Positions 44,120 to 53,238 of a stretch of DNA of 64,000 nucleotides are shown piece by piece; within the stretch, counting starts at the first letter, position 1, and every line of letters starts with the position of its first letter. The translations under genes were made by a program, and so were the position numbers. The stretch comes from Pseudobutyrivibrio xylanivorans DSM 14809 (GTDB lineage Bacteria; Bacillota; Clostridia; Lachnospirales; Lachnospiraceae), in the NCBI RefSeq assembly GCF_900141825.1, contig NZ_FQYQ01000017.1:1-64000 (forward strand), given 5' to 3'. The notes beneath the pieces were generated by a model. The model was not told the DNA's origin. It saw only the letters and a program-made list of their open reading frames with translations, and made no database searches.

Positions 44120-45343
44120 TTATAATACAACACCGTTTTTCTGAAGTAACTCTCTTGCACTATCAACTGAATCTACCCCATGAAGATTCTTGATTGGTGC
44201 GAATTCATAATTTCTATCAACCTCGAATGCAAGGTTATTATCCATCATGTGAATCATATCAAGAACGAGAAGCTCAAACTTATATCCGTTTGGCTCTGTA
44301 GGCGATACCTTCTCACCTGCCTCGTTAACGAATGGAATCTTCTTCTCAACTACGTGTACAACAAGGTTATTGTCAACAATTTCATCAAGCTTCTCAACTG
44401 AGAATAAGTAGTTAAGAATAACACCATATTTGTAAAGAAGGCTTCCGTCCTCAGCCTTTGCTTCAGACATTTCCTTTGACATCTCGTAATACTCAACGAT
44501 ACTTGGCTTACCATCCTCTAAGCAGAGAAGACCCATCTTCTCAGCTGGCTCAACCTTACGTACTACCTTTGAACCTGAAACATAGTTTCCAAGGATTGTA
44601 GCTCCAATAAATAATGGATCTGCGATTCTCTGAAGAACGTTATCTACAGCAAATACGTTAATCCACTTAAGACCACGTGCCTGGATATCTCCCTTAAGAC
44701 CTGCCTTCATCATAGATGCATACCAACCACCATTTCCGTTTGGTGATGTAGCAAGACGACCTTCCTCCTCAAGGAGAAGCTTTCCATCATAATCAACAGC
44801 ACATGCCATATCCTGAATGAAGAACTTAACATACTCAGGATTGTATCCAAAGTAATTGTGCTCCTTAAAGAACTTTTGTGTAACCTCATCATTCTTCTCG
44901 CTAGTCATAATATAAAGAGGTACGAATGCACCAGCCTTATTTACAACTTCCATAAGGTTGTTAATGAGACACTCAAAAATGAATAACTCATGTGTCTGAC
45001 CAACGTTGTAGCAGCCCTTTGGTAAATCAAAACCAAGACGAGTACCCATACCACCTGCAAGAAGTACTGCTCCTACCTCGCCCTTCTTAATTGCTTCAAG
45101 ACCAACAGCTTCGAACTCAGCCTTTCTCTCTGCGATCTCTGAAAGCTCAATAGCTGGAGGAACTGTAAACTCTCCTCTGGCGTTATTTGAATCATTTCCG
45201 ATGAGCTTGAAATCTGACCAGTTGATGTTTTCGATCTGAGCGAGGAAAGCTTCCTGCTTTTCTGCTGAAAGATCATCAAAACCTCTCATTACGTGTCCCT
45301 GACCAGCTTTTTCAAGAATCTCAATTGCTTTTTCCTTTGTCAT
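44120..45343 (-). CDS. UDPGP-family UDP-sugar pyrophosphorylase
   Basis: The 407-residue protein belongs to the UDPGP/UAP type, common in eukaryotes and scattered in Firmicutes, not the bacterial GalU or GlmU type. The uridine-binding loop is LLAGGMGTRLGFDLPKG near residue 91; SPNGNGGWYASMM and INVFAVDNVLQRIADPLFIG are further family segments. It should make a UDP-sugar (UDP-N-acetylhexosamine or UDP-glucose) from UTP and the sugar 1-phosphate. It begins the sub-operon with the glycosyl-1-phosphate transferase, so it likely feeds that enzyme. Confidence 0.9.
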   Translation of the reverse strand: MTKEKAIEILEKAGQGHVMRGFDDLSAEKQEAFLAQIENINWSDFKLIGNDSNNARGEFTVPPAIELSEIAERKAEFEAVGLEAIKKGEVGAVLLAGGMGTRLGFDLPKGCYNVGQTHELFIFECLINNLMEVVNKAGAFVPLYIMTSEKNDEVTQKFFKEHNYFGYNPEYVKFFIQDMACAVDYDGKLLLEEEGRLATSPNGNGGWYASMMKAGLKGDIQARGLKWINVFAVDNVLQRIADPLFIGATILGNYVSGSKVVRKVEPAEKMGLLCLEDGKPSIVEYYEMSKEMSEAKAEDGSLLYKYGVILNYLFSVEKLDEIVDNNLVVHVVEKKIPFVNEAGEKVSPTEPNGYKFELLVLDMIHMMDNNLAFEVDRNYEFAPIKNLHGVDSVDSARELLQKNGVVL

Positions 45344-45419
45344 ATATCTCTATCTCCCTACTAAATTATTTTCACCGTGATACAATTTGTTGCTAAATCC
45401 TACCAAACTTTAGCCACAA

Positions 45420-45448
45420 ATTTTACAATGTTCACAGTTTCTTCACAA
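45420..45448 (-). promoter_or_regulatory. promoter of the pyrophosphorylase gene
   Basis: Leftward TTGTGA (45448-45443), 17-nt spacer, TAAAAT (45425-45420), about 77 nt before the start codon. It gives this sub-operon an independent transcript inside the locus. Confidence 0.7.
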
Positions 45449-45573
45449 GTGTATATATAATACTATCTTTTTGGTAAAAAATGTGCATAAAAATGCATCT
45501 AATTTATGTGGCATAATAGTGATTTGACACACCAACCACTTGTGTGTGTATATTTAGCCACAGATGAGTACTT

Positions 45574-46566
45574 TTATCTGAGCTTAAATACCTTTAATAC
45601 ATTTCTAGCTATACCTTTAACGGCTCTTTTTATTACTCTTTTAATATGTGTCTTTTTAAGATTATTCTTATCAAATGAATCCTGAAGAAGTCGATTATAT
45701 ATATCAGAATAATCCTTCTTTTCAAAACAAGCTGCAGAATCCTCCAGCTTATTAAGTTCATACAATCTTATATTATCAAAGTTCAGTTCTAGACCCAGAA
45801 AAGCAGCCAGTCTTTCCATTTCCTTCATTCCATCTAAATATTTAAACAGATTGATCTTATTATAGCTGTCATTCTGAGACGACCATGAGCCACTGTCTGT
45901 GTTCATCATATATCTATAGGCAGCAAAATACTCACCTAATGTGTATATCTTTCCTACAGATAGCATGCAAAGAATCTGTATTACATCCAGCATTTTTCTA
46001 GGTTCAAATTCACTACCTTTGACTTTTGCCAAAATCTTTCCATATGCTGATTTTCTATACATGGATGTGGCTGTCTGTCCCGGAAAAATATACTTCTCGT
46101 AATCCTTGATTGTATACTCTCCAGCCTCTTTTTTGTAATTTGTATATTTCTCGGCTTCTATCTGTCGCTCTTCATTTTCGTTTACAATCTGGCATAATCC
46201 AAAACAAGCTACACAGTCTGGATGGGAATCCATAAATTCCACTTGTTTTTGAAGCTTATTGTCGTCAATCCAATAATCGTCACCTTCTACAAAGGCAACA
46301 TATTCGCCATGAACTCTAGTTAGCAAATCTGCCTCGTTACCATACATTCCCAGATTCTTTTCCCGAATAACAGGAACCATAATATCAGGGTATTTTTCTG
46401 CAAATTCCCTGATAATATTGGCATTGCCATCTGTAGAGCAATCGTCACCTACAATGACTTCCATTTCGAAGTTAATCTTCTGTGAAAATATACTTTCAAG
46501 AGTATGCCTTATATATTTTTCCTGGTTGTAAGTGGCTACTACGACACTTACTTTCTTTTCACCCAT
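45574..46566 (-). CDS. family 2 glycosyltransferase
   Basis: The 330-residue enzyme has a GT-A fold: VSVVVATYNQEKYIRHTLES, VIVGDDCSTDGNANIIREF and the metal-binding EGDDYWIDDNKLQKQVEF near residue 95. The C-terminal third is helical and basic, ending RNVLKVFKLR, which may hold it at the membrane. It starts 3 nt after the WbqC-type gene. It is the last gene of the long upstream operon; a small stem-loop overlapping its stop and another at about 45527-45548 lack a clear T run. Confidence 0.9.
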   Translation of the reverse strand: MGEKKVSVVVATYNQEKYIRHTLESIFSQKINFEMEVIVGDDCSTDGNANIIREFAEKYPDIMVPVIREKNLGMYGNEADLLTRVHGEYVAFVEGDDYWIDDNKLQKQVEFMDSHPDCVACFGLCQIVNENEERQIEAEKYTNYKKEAGEYTIKDYEKYIFPGQTATSMYRKSAYGKILAKVKGSEFEPRKMLDVIQILCMLSVGKIYTLGEYFAAYRYMMNTDSGSWSSQNDSYNKINLFKYLDGMKEMERLAAFLGLELNFDNIRLYELNKLEDSAACFEKKDYSDIYNRLLQDSFDKNNLKKTHIKRVIKRAVKGIARNVLKVFKLR

Positions 46567-46569
46567 AAA

Positions 46570-47322
46570 TTACTCCTCAACTAAATCTTCAGGGCTCTCA
46601 TAACCATCAACAAGCTCATACTTGTTTAGTAATTCTGCTATCTGCTCCTTTGAACAGAACATCATAACATCGATTATAGATAAGTTTGGGATGAAATCAT
46701 CGCAAAACTGCTTATATGATACATCCTGATCCATATTAACAAATTTTAACTCAAGACCATTTGCTGTAAAAAAGTTCTGAAAATAAAGCTTTGTTCCACC
46801 TATAGCATTGTAATATTCTGTAGCTCCAAGCTTCTTGCAGGTAGCAACAACATAATTTTCTCTTTTATAATCTCTGTCAAGATTTACATCTCTTGAAGCA
46901 CGAATGATTGGTGTTGTAATACCAAGCTCTCTTGCTGTAAGCTTAATGGCATTCTCTAAGAAAGCTGCAATATTTTTGCCCTCTTCTGTAAGACCATATT
47001 CAAGCACCTGCTTAACATGCTCATATACATGCTCAAAATTAGGCGCATGTCTGTATTGACACTGGAGTGTATGAAGCATCTTCTCGATTTCTTCCTCAGT
47101 AAGTGCTGTCTCTGTCTCACAGATCAATTTGTTCTGTGATGGCTTGTGAACTGGAAGTCTGAAATACTGTGGTTCCTCATTCACTAAAATCTTATTTCTG
47201 TTTATATATCCCTGTTTAATATAATTTAAATTATCTGCAATAACATACTCATCTACTGCATTCATAAGCTGCCAATATCCAAGATATGGAAAAAAATATG
47301 GCTGATTAATTCCTACTTTCAT
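46570..47322 (-). CDS. WbqC-like family protein
   Basis: The 250-residue soluble protein matches the WbqC family found in O-antigen and capsule loci: it opens GINQPYFFPYLGYWQLMNAV, followed by DEYVIADNLNYIKQGYINRN and the C-terminal LYFQNFFTANGLELKFVNM. The reaction is not established; members accompany PLP-dependent sugar aminotransferases and may modify the resulting amino sugar. Here it overlaps the DegT-type aminotransferase gene by 17 nt, which supports a joint role. Confidence 0.88.
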   Translation of the reverse strand: MKVGINQPYFFPYLGYWQLMNAVDEYVIADNLNYIKQGYINRNKILVNEEPQYFRLPVHKPSQNKLICETETALTEEEIEKMLHTLQCQYRHAPNFEHVYEHVKQVLEYGLTEEGKNIAAFLENAIKLTARELGITTPIIRASRDVNLDRDYKRENYVVATCKKLGATEYYNAIGGTKLYFQNFFTANGLELKFVNMDQDVSYKQFCDDFIPNLSIIDVMMFCSKEQIAELLNKYELVDGYESPEDLVEE

Positions 47323-48451
47323 TTTTCATCTCTCTTTTCTCAATAAGATCACAAATTCTTTGTACCTGGTACATTTCCAGGTCTGTATACAATGGCAATG
47401 TTAATATCTGCCTTGACACTCGATGTGCAATTGGAACATCCCCGTTGAAATCAAAATCTTTATAACAAGCAAATTCATTAGTAATCGGATAGAAATACTT
47501 TCTAACATGAATTCCCTGTTCACCTAAAAGCTTATGCAAATCATCTCTATTTATACCGTAATCATCCTCATTAACAATGATTGGACAATATGTATAATTC
47601 AACTCTACTGCGTCCTCATCATATTTAAGGAGCTGAATACCCTTTATCTTTGAGAGTCGCTCTCTGTAATAGTCATAGAGCTTTTTTCTTTTAAGTCGAT
47701 TTTCTTCAAAATGCTTAAGATTGCAAAGTCCCATTGCTGCCTGGAACTCATTCATCTTTGCGTTAGCACCAACATACTCCACATTTTCTTCGTCCATAAT
47801 TCCAAAGTTGTGAAGCTGGTAAACTCTTTTTATAACATCATAATCATTAGTAACAGCACAACCTCCCTCGATTGTGTTAAAAGCTTTTGTTGCATGGAAA
47901 CTGAACATTGAAGCATCTCCAGCCTTGGCAATGCTTTCTCCATTAACTTTCTCTCCAAATGCATGAGCCGCATCATAAATTACTTTAAGATTATGCTTCT
48001 TGGCAATTTCTTCAATCTTTTTAATATCACAAGGCATGCCATAAACATGAACTGGTACTATAGCTGATGTCTTGTCTGTAATAAGTGATTCAATCTTATC
48101 CGCATCGATTGTACAATCACTTTCCTTTATATCACAAAAAACTGGAGTTAATCCATTCCTGACAATGGCATGGGTTGTGGAAGCAAATGTAAATGGCGTA
48201 GTAATAACTTCTCCCGACAGGTTCATAGCCTGTAAAATCATTTCAAGTGCCATATGTCCATTACAAAGTGTAAGACACTGCTCCACATCTAAATACTCCT
48301 TGAGCTGTCCAATGAACTCCAGAGTATATTTACCCAAATTTGTAAGCTGATGGGTATTCCAAATATCTCTAAGATATTCTTCGTACTCCTCAAAAGGCGG
48401 GAGTACTGGTTTTGTAACATAAATTTCTTCATTCATAACATTATTACTCAT
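47306..48451 (-). CDS. DegT/DnrJ/EryC1 family PLP-dependent sugar aminotransferase
   Basis: The 381-residue aminotransferase converts a keto-sugar nucleotide to an amino sugar. Family features: GKYTLEFIGQLKEYLDVEQC, TPFTFASTTHAIVRNGL, VIYDAAHAFGE (PLP-ring Asp) and the Schiff-base lysine in FSFHATKAFNTIEGG near residue 186. The ATG at 48451 has AAGGGATG upstream. With the WbqC gene it suggests an acylated or otherwise modified amino sugar in the polymer. No sugar dehydratase was seen in the window to make its keto substrate. Confidence 0.92.
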   Translation of the reverse strand: MSNNVMNEEIYVTKPVLPPFEEYEEYLRDIWNTHQLTNLGKYTLEFIGQLKEYLDVEQCLTLCNGHMALEMILQAMNLSGEVITTPFTFASTTHAIVRNGLTPVFCDIKESDCTIDADKIESLITDKTSAIVPVHVYGMPCDIKKIEEIAKKHNLKVIYDAAHAFGEKVNGESIAKAGDASMFSFHATKAFNTIEGGCAVTNDYDVIKRVYQLHNFGIMDEENVEYVGANAKMNEFQAAMGLCNLKHFEENRLKRKKLYDYYRERLSKIKGIQLLKYDEDAVELNYTYCPIIVNEDDYGINRDDLHKLLGEQGIHVRKYFYPITNEFACYKDFDFNGDVPIAHRVSRQILTLPLYTDLEMYQVQRICDLIEKREMKNESRN

Positions 48452-48462
48452 AACAACATCCC

Positions 48463-50229
48463 TTAAAAATCATTCATAAGCTGCTGTATTTCAGCATCAT
48501 CTATAACTGTTACCTTTGTATCACTAATTCTATATACACGGTTGCATGCCGATAATACACTAGGTCTATGAGTTGTAAGGATACATGTGCGCTTTGCATC
48601 CTTCCTCATAAGATTGCTTAGAACTTTTCTCTCTGTAGCTACATCAAGAGCTGAAGTCGCCTCATCCATAAGTAGGATAGGTGTCTTTCTAAGGATAGCT
48701 CTTGCGATAGCAAGTCTTTGATTCTGTCCCTCAGAGAATCCAACTCCGCTTTCACCAATATTGTGGTAAATACCATCAGGAAGCTTCTTAACAAAGTCGT
48801 ATGCGCAAGCCTGTTTTAGAGCATCTATAATCTCTTCATCAGTGGCTTCTGGTGCAATAAGCTGCATATTTTCCTTGATTGTTCCAGAAAGCATTGTATT
48901 ACCCTGTGGAACATACGCAATAAGTGAACGGGTCTCTGTTGAGAATGAATATTTATCTCCATTCTCACCTGGAAGCTGAGCATAAACGTTACCGCTACCA
49001 GCTTTTATAATTCCAAGAAGTATACGTAGCATTGTAGTTTTACCCTCTCCCGAAGGACCTACAAGAGCAATGATTTCTCCTGGATTTGCCTCAAGCTGAA
49101 CATCATTAAATATCTGATTACCATTCTTATATGCAAAGCTCATATTTTCTACACGAACTGAAACACCATCTTTTTCTGTCTCTACAGCAAACTTTTCATA
49201 TTCTGCAGTTTCAACAAGCTTTTCGTTATTGATATCAAGGACTTCTCTAACACGCTCGATTGATACAGTAAGCTGAAGAGATAATGGTATCTGCTGAAGT
49301 AATGTTTTTCCTGCTGTTGCAATTCTGTATGCCATCATAATAACTACTGTAAGAGTACCAAAAGTCATTGCTCCAGAATCTACTCTAAAGAATGCCCAAC
49401 CGATACAAATAATGGCTGAGAAAATACCTGCAAGGTAAGTAATAATCCAAGACAACAGCGAGAAAAGATTAGACCTCATATCTGCCTTATATCTATCCTG
49501 CTCTAAAAGAGTGATTCTTCTGTAGAATTCATCTGCCAATCCAAAAGCCTTAACAGCCTGAATATTGTGGAATGACTCTTTACTATACGCTGTCTCCCTA
49601 CTTTCAATCTGTCTTATTATATTCTGTGCATCATACATCTTCTTCATGAAAATTCTAGAAGAAAGAACGATGATTGGAGCTACTATAATAACAACAAGAA
49701 TCATACTTGCATCATTAACAAGGATAACTGCAAGGCACACGATTACCATCGCTGACTGTGTGATGATTGTAGTCAAAAATGAGCCAGCATTCTGTGAAAT
49801 AATCTTTGCATCATTTGATATTCTTGAAATCAAATCTCCAGAGTGAAAGGCAGTAAGCTCTTCCCAATCCGCTTTTAATATCTTTTTAAAGAGCTTCTTT
49901 ACCAGATCAGCCTGCATTGAATTGAAGTTCCATGCAGCAATACGATTTGCTGAAATACTTAAAAATGACATTACTACAAACATTACCACATAGAGCAATC
50001 CCATTCTGATAACTTGATTTGTATCCTTGGAAATCGCAAAGTCTACTACGTTTCCAACTTTATAAGTTATAAAGAAATCTACAACCAACTTTAATATTTC
50101 AACAAATGCATAAAACAAAATTCGTCCTAAATACATTCTGTAGAATGAATAAGCCCATTTAAGATTTACAAAAAGTCGGTTTATTATTCCATCTTTAAAT
50201 TTTAATAATTTATTCTTATACTTTCCCAA
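48463..50229 (-). CDS. ABC transporter, fused membrane and ATPase domains (MsbA/PglK-like)
   Basis: The 588-residue half-transporter has six membrane helices (residues about 20-330) and an ATPase domain with Walker A GPSGEGKTT near 390, a signature written FSEGQNQRLAIAR near 496 (SEGQN instead of LSGGQ) and Walker B ILLMDEATSALD. It works as a homodimer. In a glycan locus, such half-transporters can flip lipid-linked oligosaccharides as PglK does. No Wzx or Wzy is in the window, so this may be the exporter. It uses a TTG start at 50229 supported by CGGAGAG. Confidence 0.9.
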   Translation of the reverse strand: MGKYKNKLLKFKDGIINRLFVNLKWAYSFYRMYLGRILFYAFVEILKLVVDFFITYKVGNVVDFAISKDTNQVIRMGLLYVVMFVVMSFLSISANRIAAWNFNSMQADLVKKLFKKILKADWEELTAFHSGDLISRISNDAKIISQNAGSFLTTIITQSAMVIVCLAVILVNDASMILVVIIVAPIIVLSSRIFMKKMYDAQNIIRQIESRETAYSKESFHNIQAVKAFGLADEFYRRITLLEQDRYKADMRSNLFSLLSWIITYLAGIFSAIICIGWAFFRVDSGAMTFGTLTVVIMMAYRIATAGKTLLQQIPLSLQLTVSIERVREVLDINNEKLVETAEYEKFAVETEKDGVSVRVENMSFAYKNGNQIFNDVQLEANPGEIIALVGPSGEGKTTMLRILLGIIKAGSGNVYAQLPGENGDKYSFSTETRSLIAYVPQGNTMLSGTIKENMQLIAPEATDEEIIDALKQACAYDFVKKLPDGIYHNIGESGVGFSEGQNQRLAIARAILRKTPILLMDEATSALDVATERKVLSNLMRKDAKRTCILTTHRPSVLSACNRVYRISDTKVTVIDDAEIQQLMNDF

Positions 50230-50244
50230 AACAACTCTCCGTTT

Positions 50245-52125
50245 CTATGCTTTGCTTGCTCTGTTTTCGTCGTATCCCTCAGGATTCAGTATTGCTAACA
50301 GATATTCTTTACGTTGATGATTATCCAGTTGAGCGAAATTCTTAGTGTACTCGCTAATCATGATTCGCCTAAATCTATTATTTAATCCATATTTCTTGAA
50401 GGTTTCGTGATTATATGTAGGCATCAGCCAAATTATTTCTTCAAATAATGAATACACAATTAAACGATAAAAATCTGTATAAAACTGATTTTTACAACAC
50501 TCAACCCTGTCTCTATGGGCATCCACAATGTCGAAATGCCTTAAGTTAGAGGATTGTTCTGAACTAGTAATACTGTTAGCTCTCATTCTGTAGTGATACA
50601 ACGATTTATCAACGGTACAGATTATATTTGAAGCATCTATAATCCTATGAATAGCAAATTCATCTTCATGAAGCCTACCTGTTTGGAATTGAACCTCATC
50701 AAAAATTTCTCGTTTATATAGCTTGTTAACAGCTACGATAAACGCCAGATAATCCTCGGTAAAGATATTTCCAAGCACTTTCATGGCTGAAGTTTTTGAA
50801 TAGGCTTTATCTCCATGAATACATATTTCCTGTGGTACATCCAACTCTTTTATTAGTCCACTTATGATAACATCTGCATTCTTTTTAAGTGCTACATTCA
50901 GCATGGCTTCTACATAATCAGAATCAACCCAATCATCTGAATCTATTAACGCAACGTATTCTCCAGAGGAAGCATTTATTCCTGTGTTTCTTGCAGCGGA
51001 AAGGCCTTGATTTTCTTGATAAATATATACAAATCTCGGATCTTTTTCTGAGTAAGACTTTGCTATTTTTCCTGAGCTATCTTTGGAACCATCATCAACC
51101 ATTACTACCTGAATATTTTTATAGGTCTGACTAGCCAATGAATCCAAACATTCTACAAGATATTCTTCAACATTGTAAATTGGAACCACCAGGCTAACCA
51201 ATGGATTTGTCAATTGATTAACAACTTCCTGTACGCCGATGTGTTCTGCCAGAGCTCTTACAAGCTCTGGCTCATTTACGTAAGAAATCTTTCTTGCAAA
51301 TAACTTATCGCTTTGTTTCAACTCATCTAAATCCGTATATATGAATTCATAAGGTTCTCCGCGTTTCCAATCTATTAGTCTTAAAACATCTCCGGCAATT
51401 CTATCTTTATATTCTGAATTATATGCCAATGTGGCCATAAAAAACTCATCCGGCGTATTAGCAAAGGTGGAAAGCTTCATGATTTTGCTTTTCTTTGATA
51501 GCACAAATCTTGCAAAATCGTCTGTAATGGAAACCCAGTTATCGCCTTTAACAAAATCTATATCAGGATAATTATTCCTCCTGTCAAAGCCTCTTGATTC
51601 CTGCTTTCCAACAAGTTTCCAGTTAATGTTTTTTAACCATCTAAAGAATGCATTCTTTTTGCCAGGACCATCAAAATGTCCACGTCCAATCCAACGCATA
51701 AAGTAGTGATAATAACGTATTTTCCATGCGAAATCATCGCCTTCATCACCCTCGAAATGGTAATTAATGTATTCTAAATCTTTATCTTTCAATAAAGCAT
51801 GTATGTAATCTTGATTTTTTAAAGGAAAATCTATTCCTGAGAGGAAATGATAATAGTGATAATGTCCTGCTTTTGTAGCACATTCCAGCAGATTAAGCTC
51901 ACACTTAACGAAGCTCGAATGGCCCCAACGTACATTCATTCTAGGAACGAAAACCAAGCCAGCGCTTTTTACCCATGACTTTATTTCGTCATGATTCACG
52001 TGACTGGTTTTCTTATCGATATGCAAATAAATGTCATTCCTATCATCATCAATAGCCTTCAGTAAATAATGCAATGATTCGAAATCATTATGTGCCATGA
52101 TGAGATATGCATGTTTCTTTTCCAC
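50245..52125 (-). CDS. fusion of a GT14-type (branching) and a family 2 glycosyltransferase
   Basis: This 626-residue bifunctional enzyme has two parts. Residues 1-300 match the core-2/I-branching GT14 family (MEKKHAYLIMAHNDFESLHY, FLSGIDFPLKNQDYIHALL, NTPDEFFMATL). Residues about 312-626 form a complete GT2 (NPLVSLVVPIYNVEEYLVEC, MVDDGSKDSSGK, the metal site LIDSDDWVD). It should add two different sugars, perhaps in sequence. The start is GTG at 52125 with AAAGGAGAT upstream. Its C-terminal domain is related to the neighbouring GT2 proteins. Confidence 0.9.
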   Translation of the reverse strand: MEKKHAYLIMAHNDFESLHYLLKAIDDDRNDIYLHIDKKTSHVNHDEIKSWVKSAGLVFVPRMNVRWGHSSFVKCELNLLECATKAGHYHYYHFLSGIDFPLKNQDYIHALLKDKDLEYINYHFEGDEGDDFAWKIRYYHYFMRWIGRGHFDGPGKKNAFFRWLKNINWKLVGKQESRGFDRRNNYPDIDFVKGDNWVSITDDFARFVLSKKSKIMKLSTFANTPDEFFMATLAYNSEYKDRIAGDVLRLIDWKRGEPYEFIYTDLDELKQSDKLFARKISYVNEPELVRALAEHIGVQEVVNQLTNPLVSLVVPIYNVEEYLVECLDSLASQTYKNIQVVMVDDGSKDSSGKIAKSYSEKDPRFVYIYQENQGLSAARNTGINASSGEYVALIDSDDWVDSDYVEAMLNVALKKNADVIISGLIKELDVPQEICIHGDKAYSKTSAMKVLGNIFTEDYLAFIVAVNKLYKREIFDEVQFQTGRLHEDEFAIHRIIDASNIICTVDKSLYHYRMRANSITSSEQSSNLRHFDIVDAHRDRVECCKNQFYTDFYRLIVYSLFEEIIWLMPTYNHETFKKYGLNNRFRRIMISEYTKNFAQLDNHQRKEYLLAILNPEGYDENRASKA

Positions 52126-52137
52126 AACAAATCTCCT

Positions 52138-53223
52138 TTAGGATAACTGCCACTCTCTGATAGTATCCCATTTTCGCAATTTGCGATAAATATCATATAT
52201 ACTCAGATATATCTTTTCACAAAAGTCATCTCTAACATAAGCGTCTATATATAAACCATATCTGTAATAAAGACGAACCTTTTCCTTACAATAAAAGTCT
52301 TTGAACTCATCTTTGTGTTTTAACGATTCAATAAGATATCTGTAGTAATATTCATCATTCACCTCTTTTACAAGCTGCAGTGCTTCCTCTGCATTATGCC
52401 TCCAAAATCCATGAAGCGTAAGCTTGTAAAAAAGCTGATAAAACTTATCTTTAAGTTCTCCCGAAAAAACCTGATTAAATCTTGGCTCTATTCCCTTCAC
52501 CAAAGCCAAATGCTCCCTAAAATTCTTTTCAAGGGATTTGGCATTTTCCATGGCCGAATTTTCTCTGATGAGATAATAATATATTCTGTCCTCTATACAA
52601 TTAATAGATGAGGCATAAAAGCCATAGCAAATATTAAAAGCTAAATCCTCACCAAGATGACAGTTCTCATCAAATCTGAGGTGATTATCTTTAATGATTG
52701 AGGTAATGAAGAGCTTGTCCCATACCTCGAATCCGATAAAGTATTCAAGGAGCTCGTCCCTAATAAGCTTAAAACGTGCCTCTGGTGTTTCTGTGTGCTT
52801 AATTCCTTTTGTAAAATTAAATGGCTCAAGTAAACTGTCAGCTTCGTCTATACGATTATATTGACAATTAACCCAGCTCGCACCTGATGACTCAATTGCA
52901 TTTACCATTATCTCCACTGCATCATTTCTCAGGTAGTCGTCCGCATCGACAAACTGTAAATAATATCCTGTGGCAATTTCAATGGCAAAGTTTCTAGTAG
53001 CAGAGACTCCAACATTTTCTCTACGAAAGCCCTTGACCCTCTCATCCTTTTTCATAAAGGACTCGATGTGATTCCAAGTATTGTCTTTAGAACCATCATC
53101 AACAACCAATATCTCTATTTCAGAATAGGTCTGAGCCAAGATTGATTCCAAGCATCTGTCTATATAATTTTCCACGTTGTATGCTGGAACAATTATAGAT
53201 ACCAGCTTTTTCGTGTTACACAT
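52138..53223 (-). CDS. family 2 glycosyltransferase
   Basis: The 361-residue GT-A enzyme has KLVSIIVPAYNVENYIDRCL, VVDDGSKDNTWNHIES and the metal-binding QFVDADDYLRNDAVEIMV near residue 95. The long C-terminal half is helical and Tyr-rich, ending RKWDTIREWQLS. It has about 12 nt to the next gene. AGGAAGAG precedes the ATG. It looks like the GT2 at 55939-56985 in its LGEDLAFNICYGF region, so the two are probably paralogues. Donor and acceptor are unknown. Confidence 0.9.
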   Translation of the reverse strand: MCNTKKLVSIIVPAYNVENYIDRCLESILAQTYSEIEILVVDDGSKDNTWNHIESFMKKDERVKGFRRENVGVSATRNFAIEIATGYYLQFVDADDYLRNDAVEIMVNAIESSGASWVNCQYNRIDEADSLLEPFNFTKGIKHTETPEARFKLIRDELLEYFIGFEVWDKLFITSIIKDNHLRFDENCHLGEDLAFNICYGFYASSINCIEDRIYYYLIRENSAMENAKSLEKNFREHLALVKGIEPRFNQVFSGELKDKFYQLFYKLTLHGFWRHNAEEALQLVKEVNDEYYYRYLIESLKHKDEFKDFYCKEKVRLYYRYGLYIDAYVRDDFCEKIYLSIYDIYRKLRKWDTIREWQLS

Positions 53224-53238
53224 TTTTCACTCTTCCTA

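Noticed and set aside
45527-45560. Terminator in the gap between the pyrophosphorylase and GT2 genes
   Set aside because: The ACACAC/GTGTGT stem is present, but no T run follows, so it was not annotated as a terminator.
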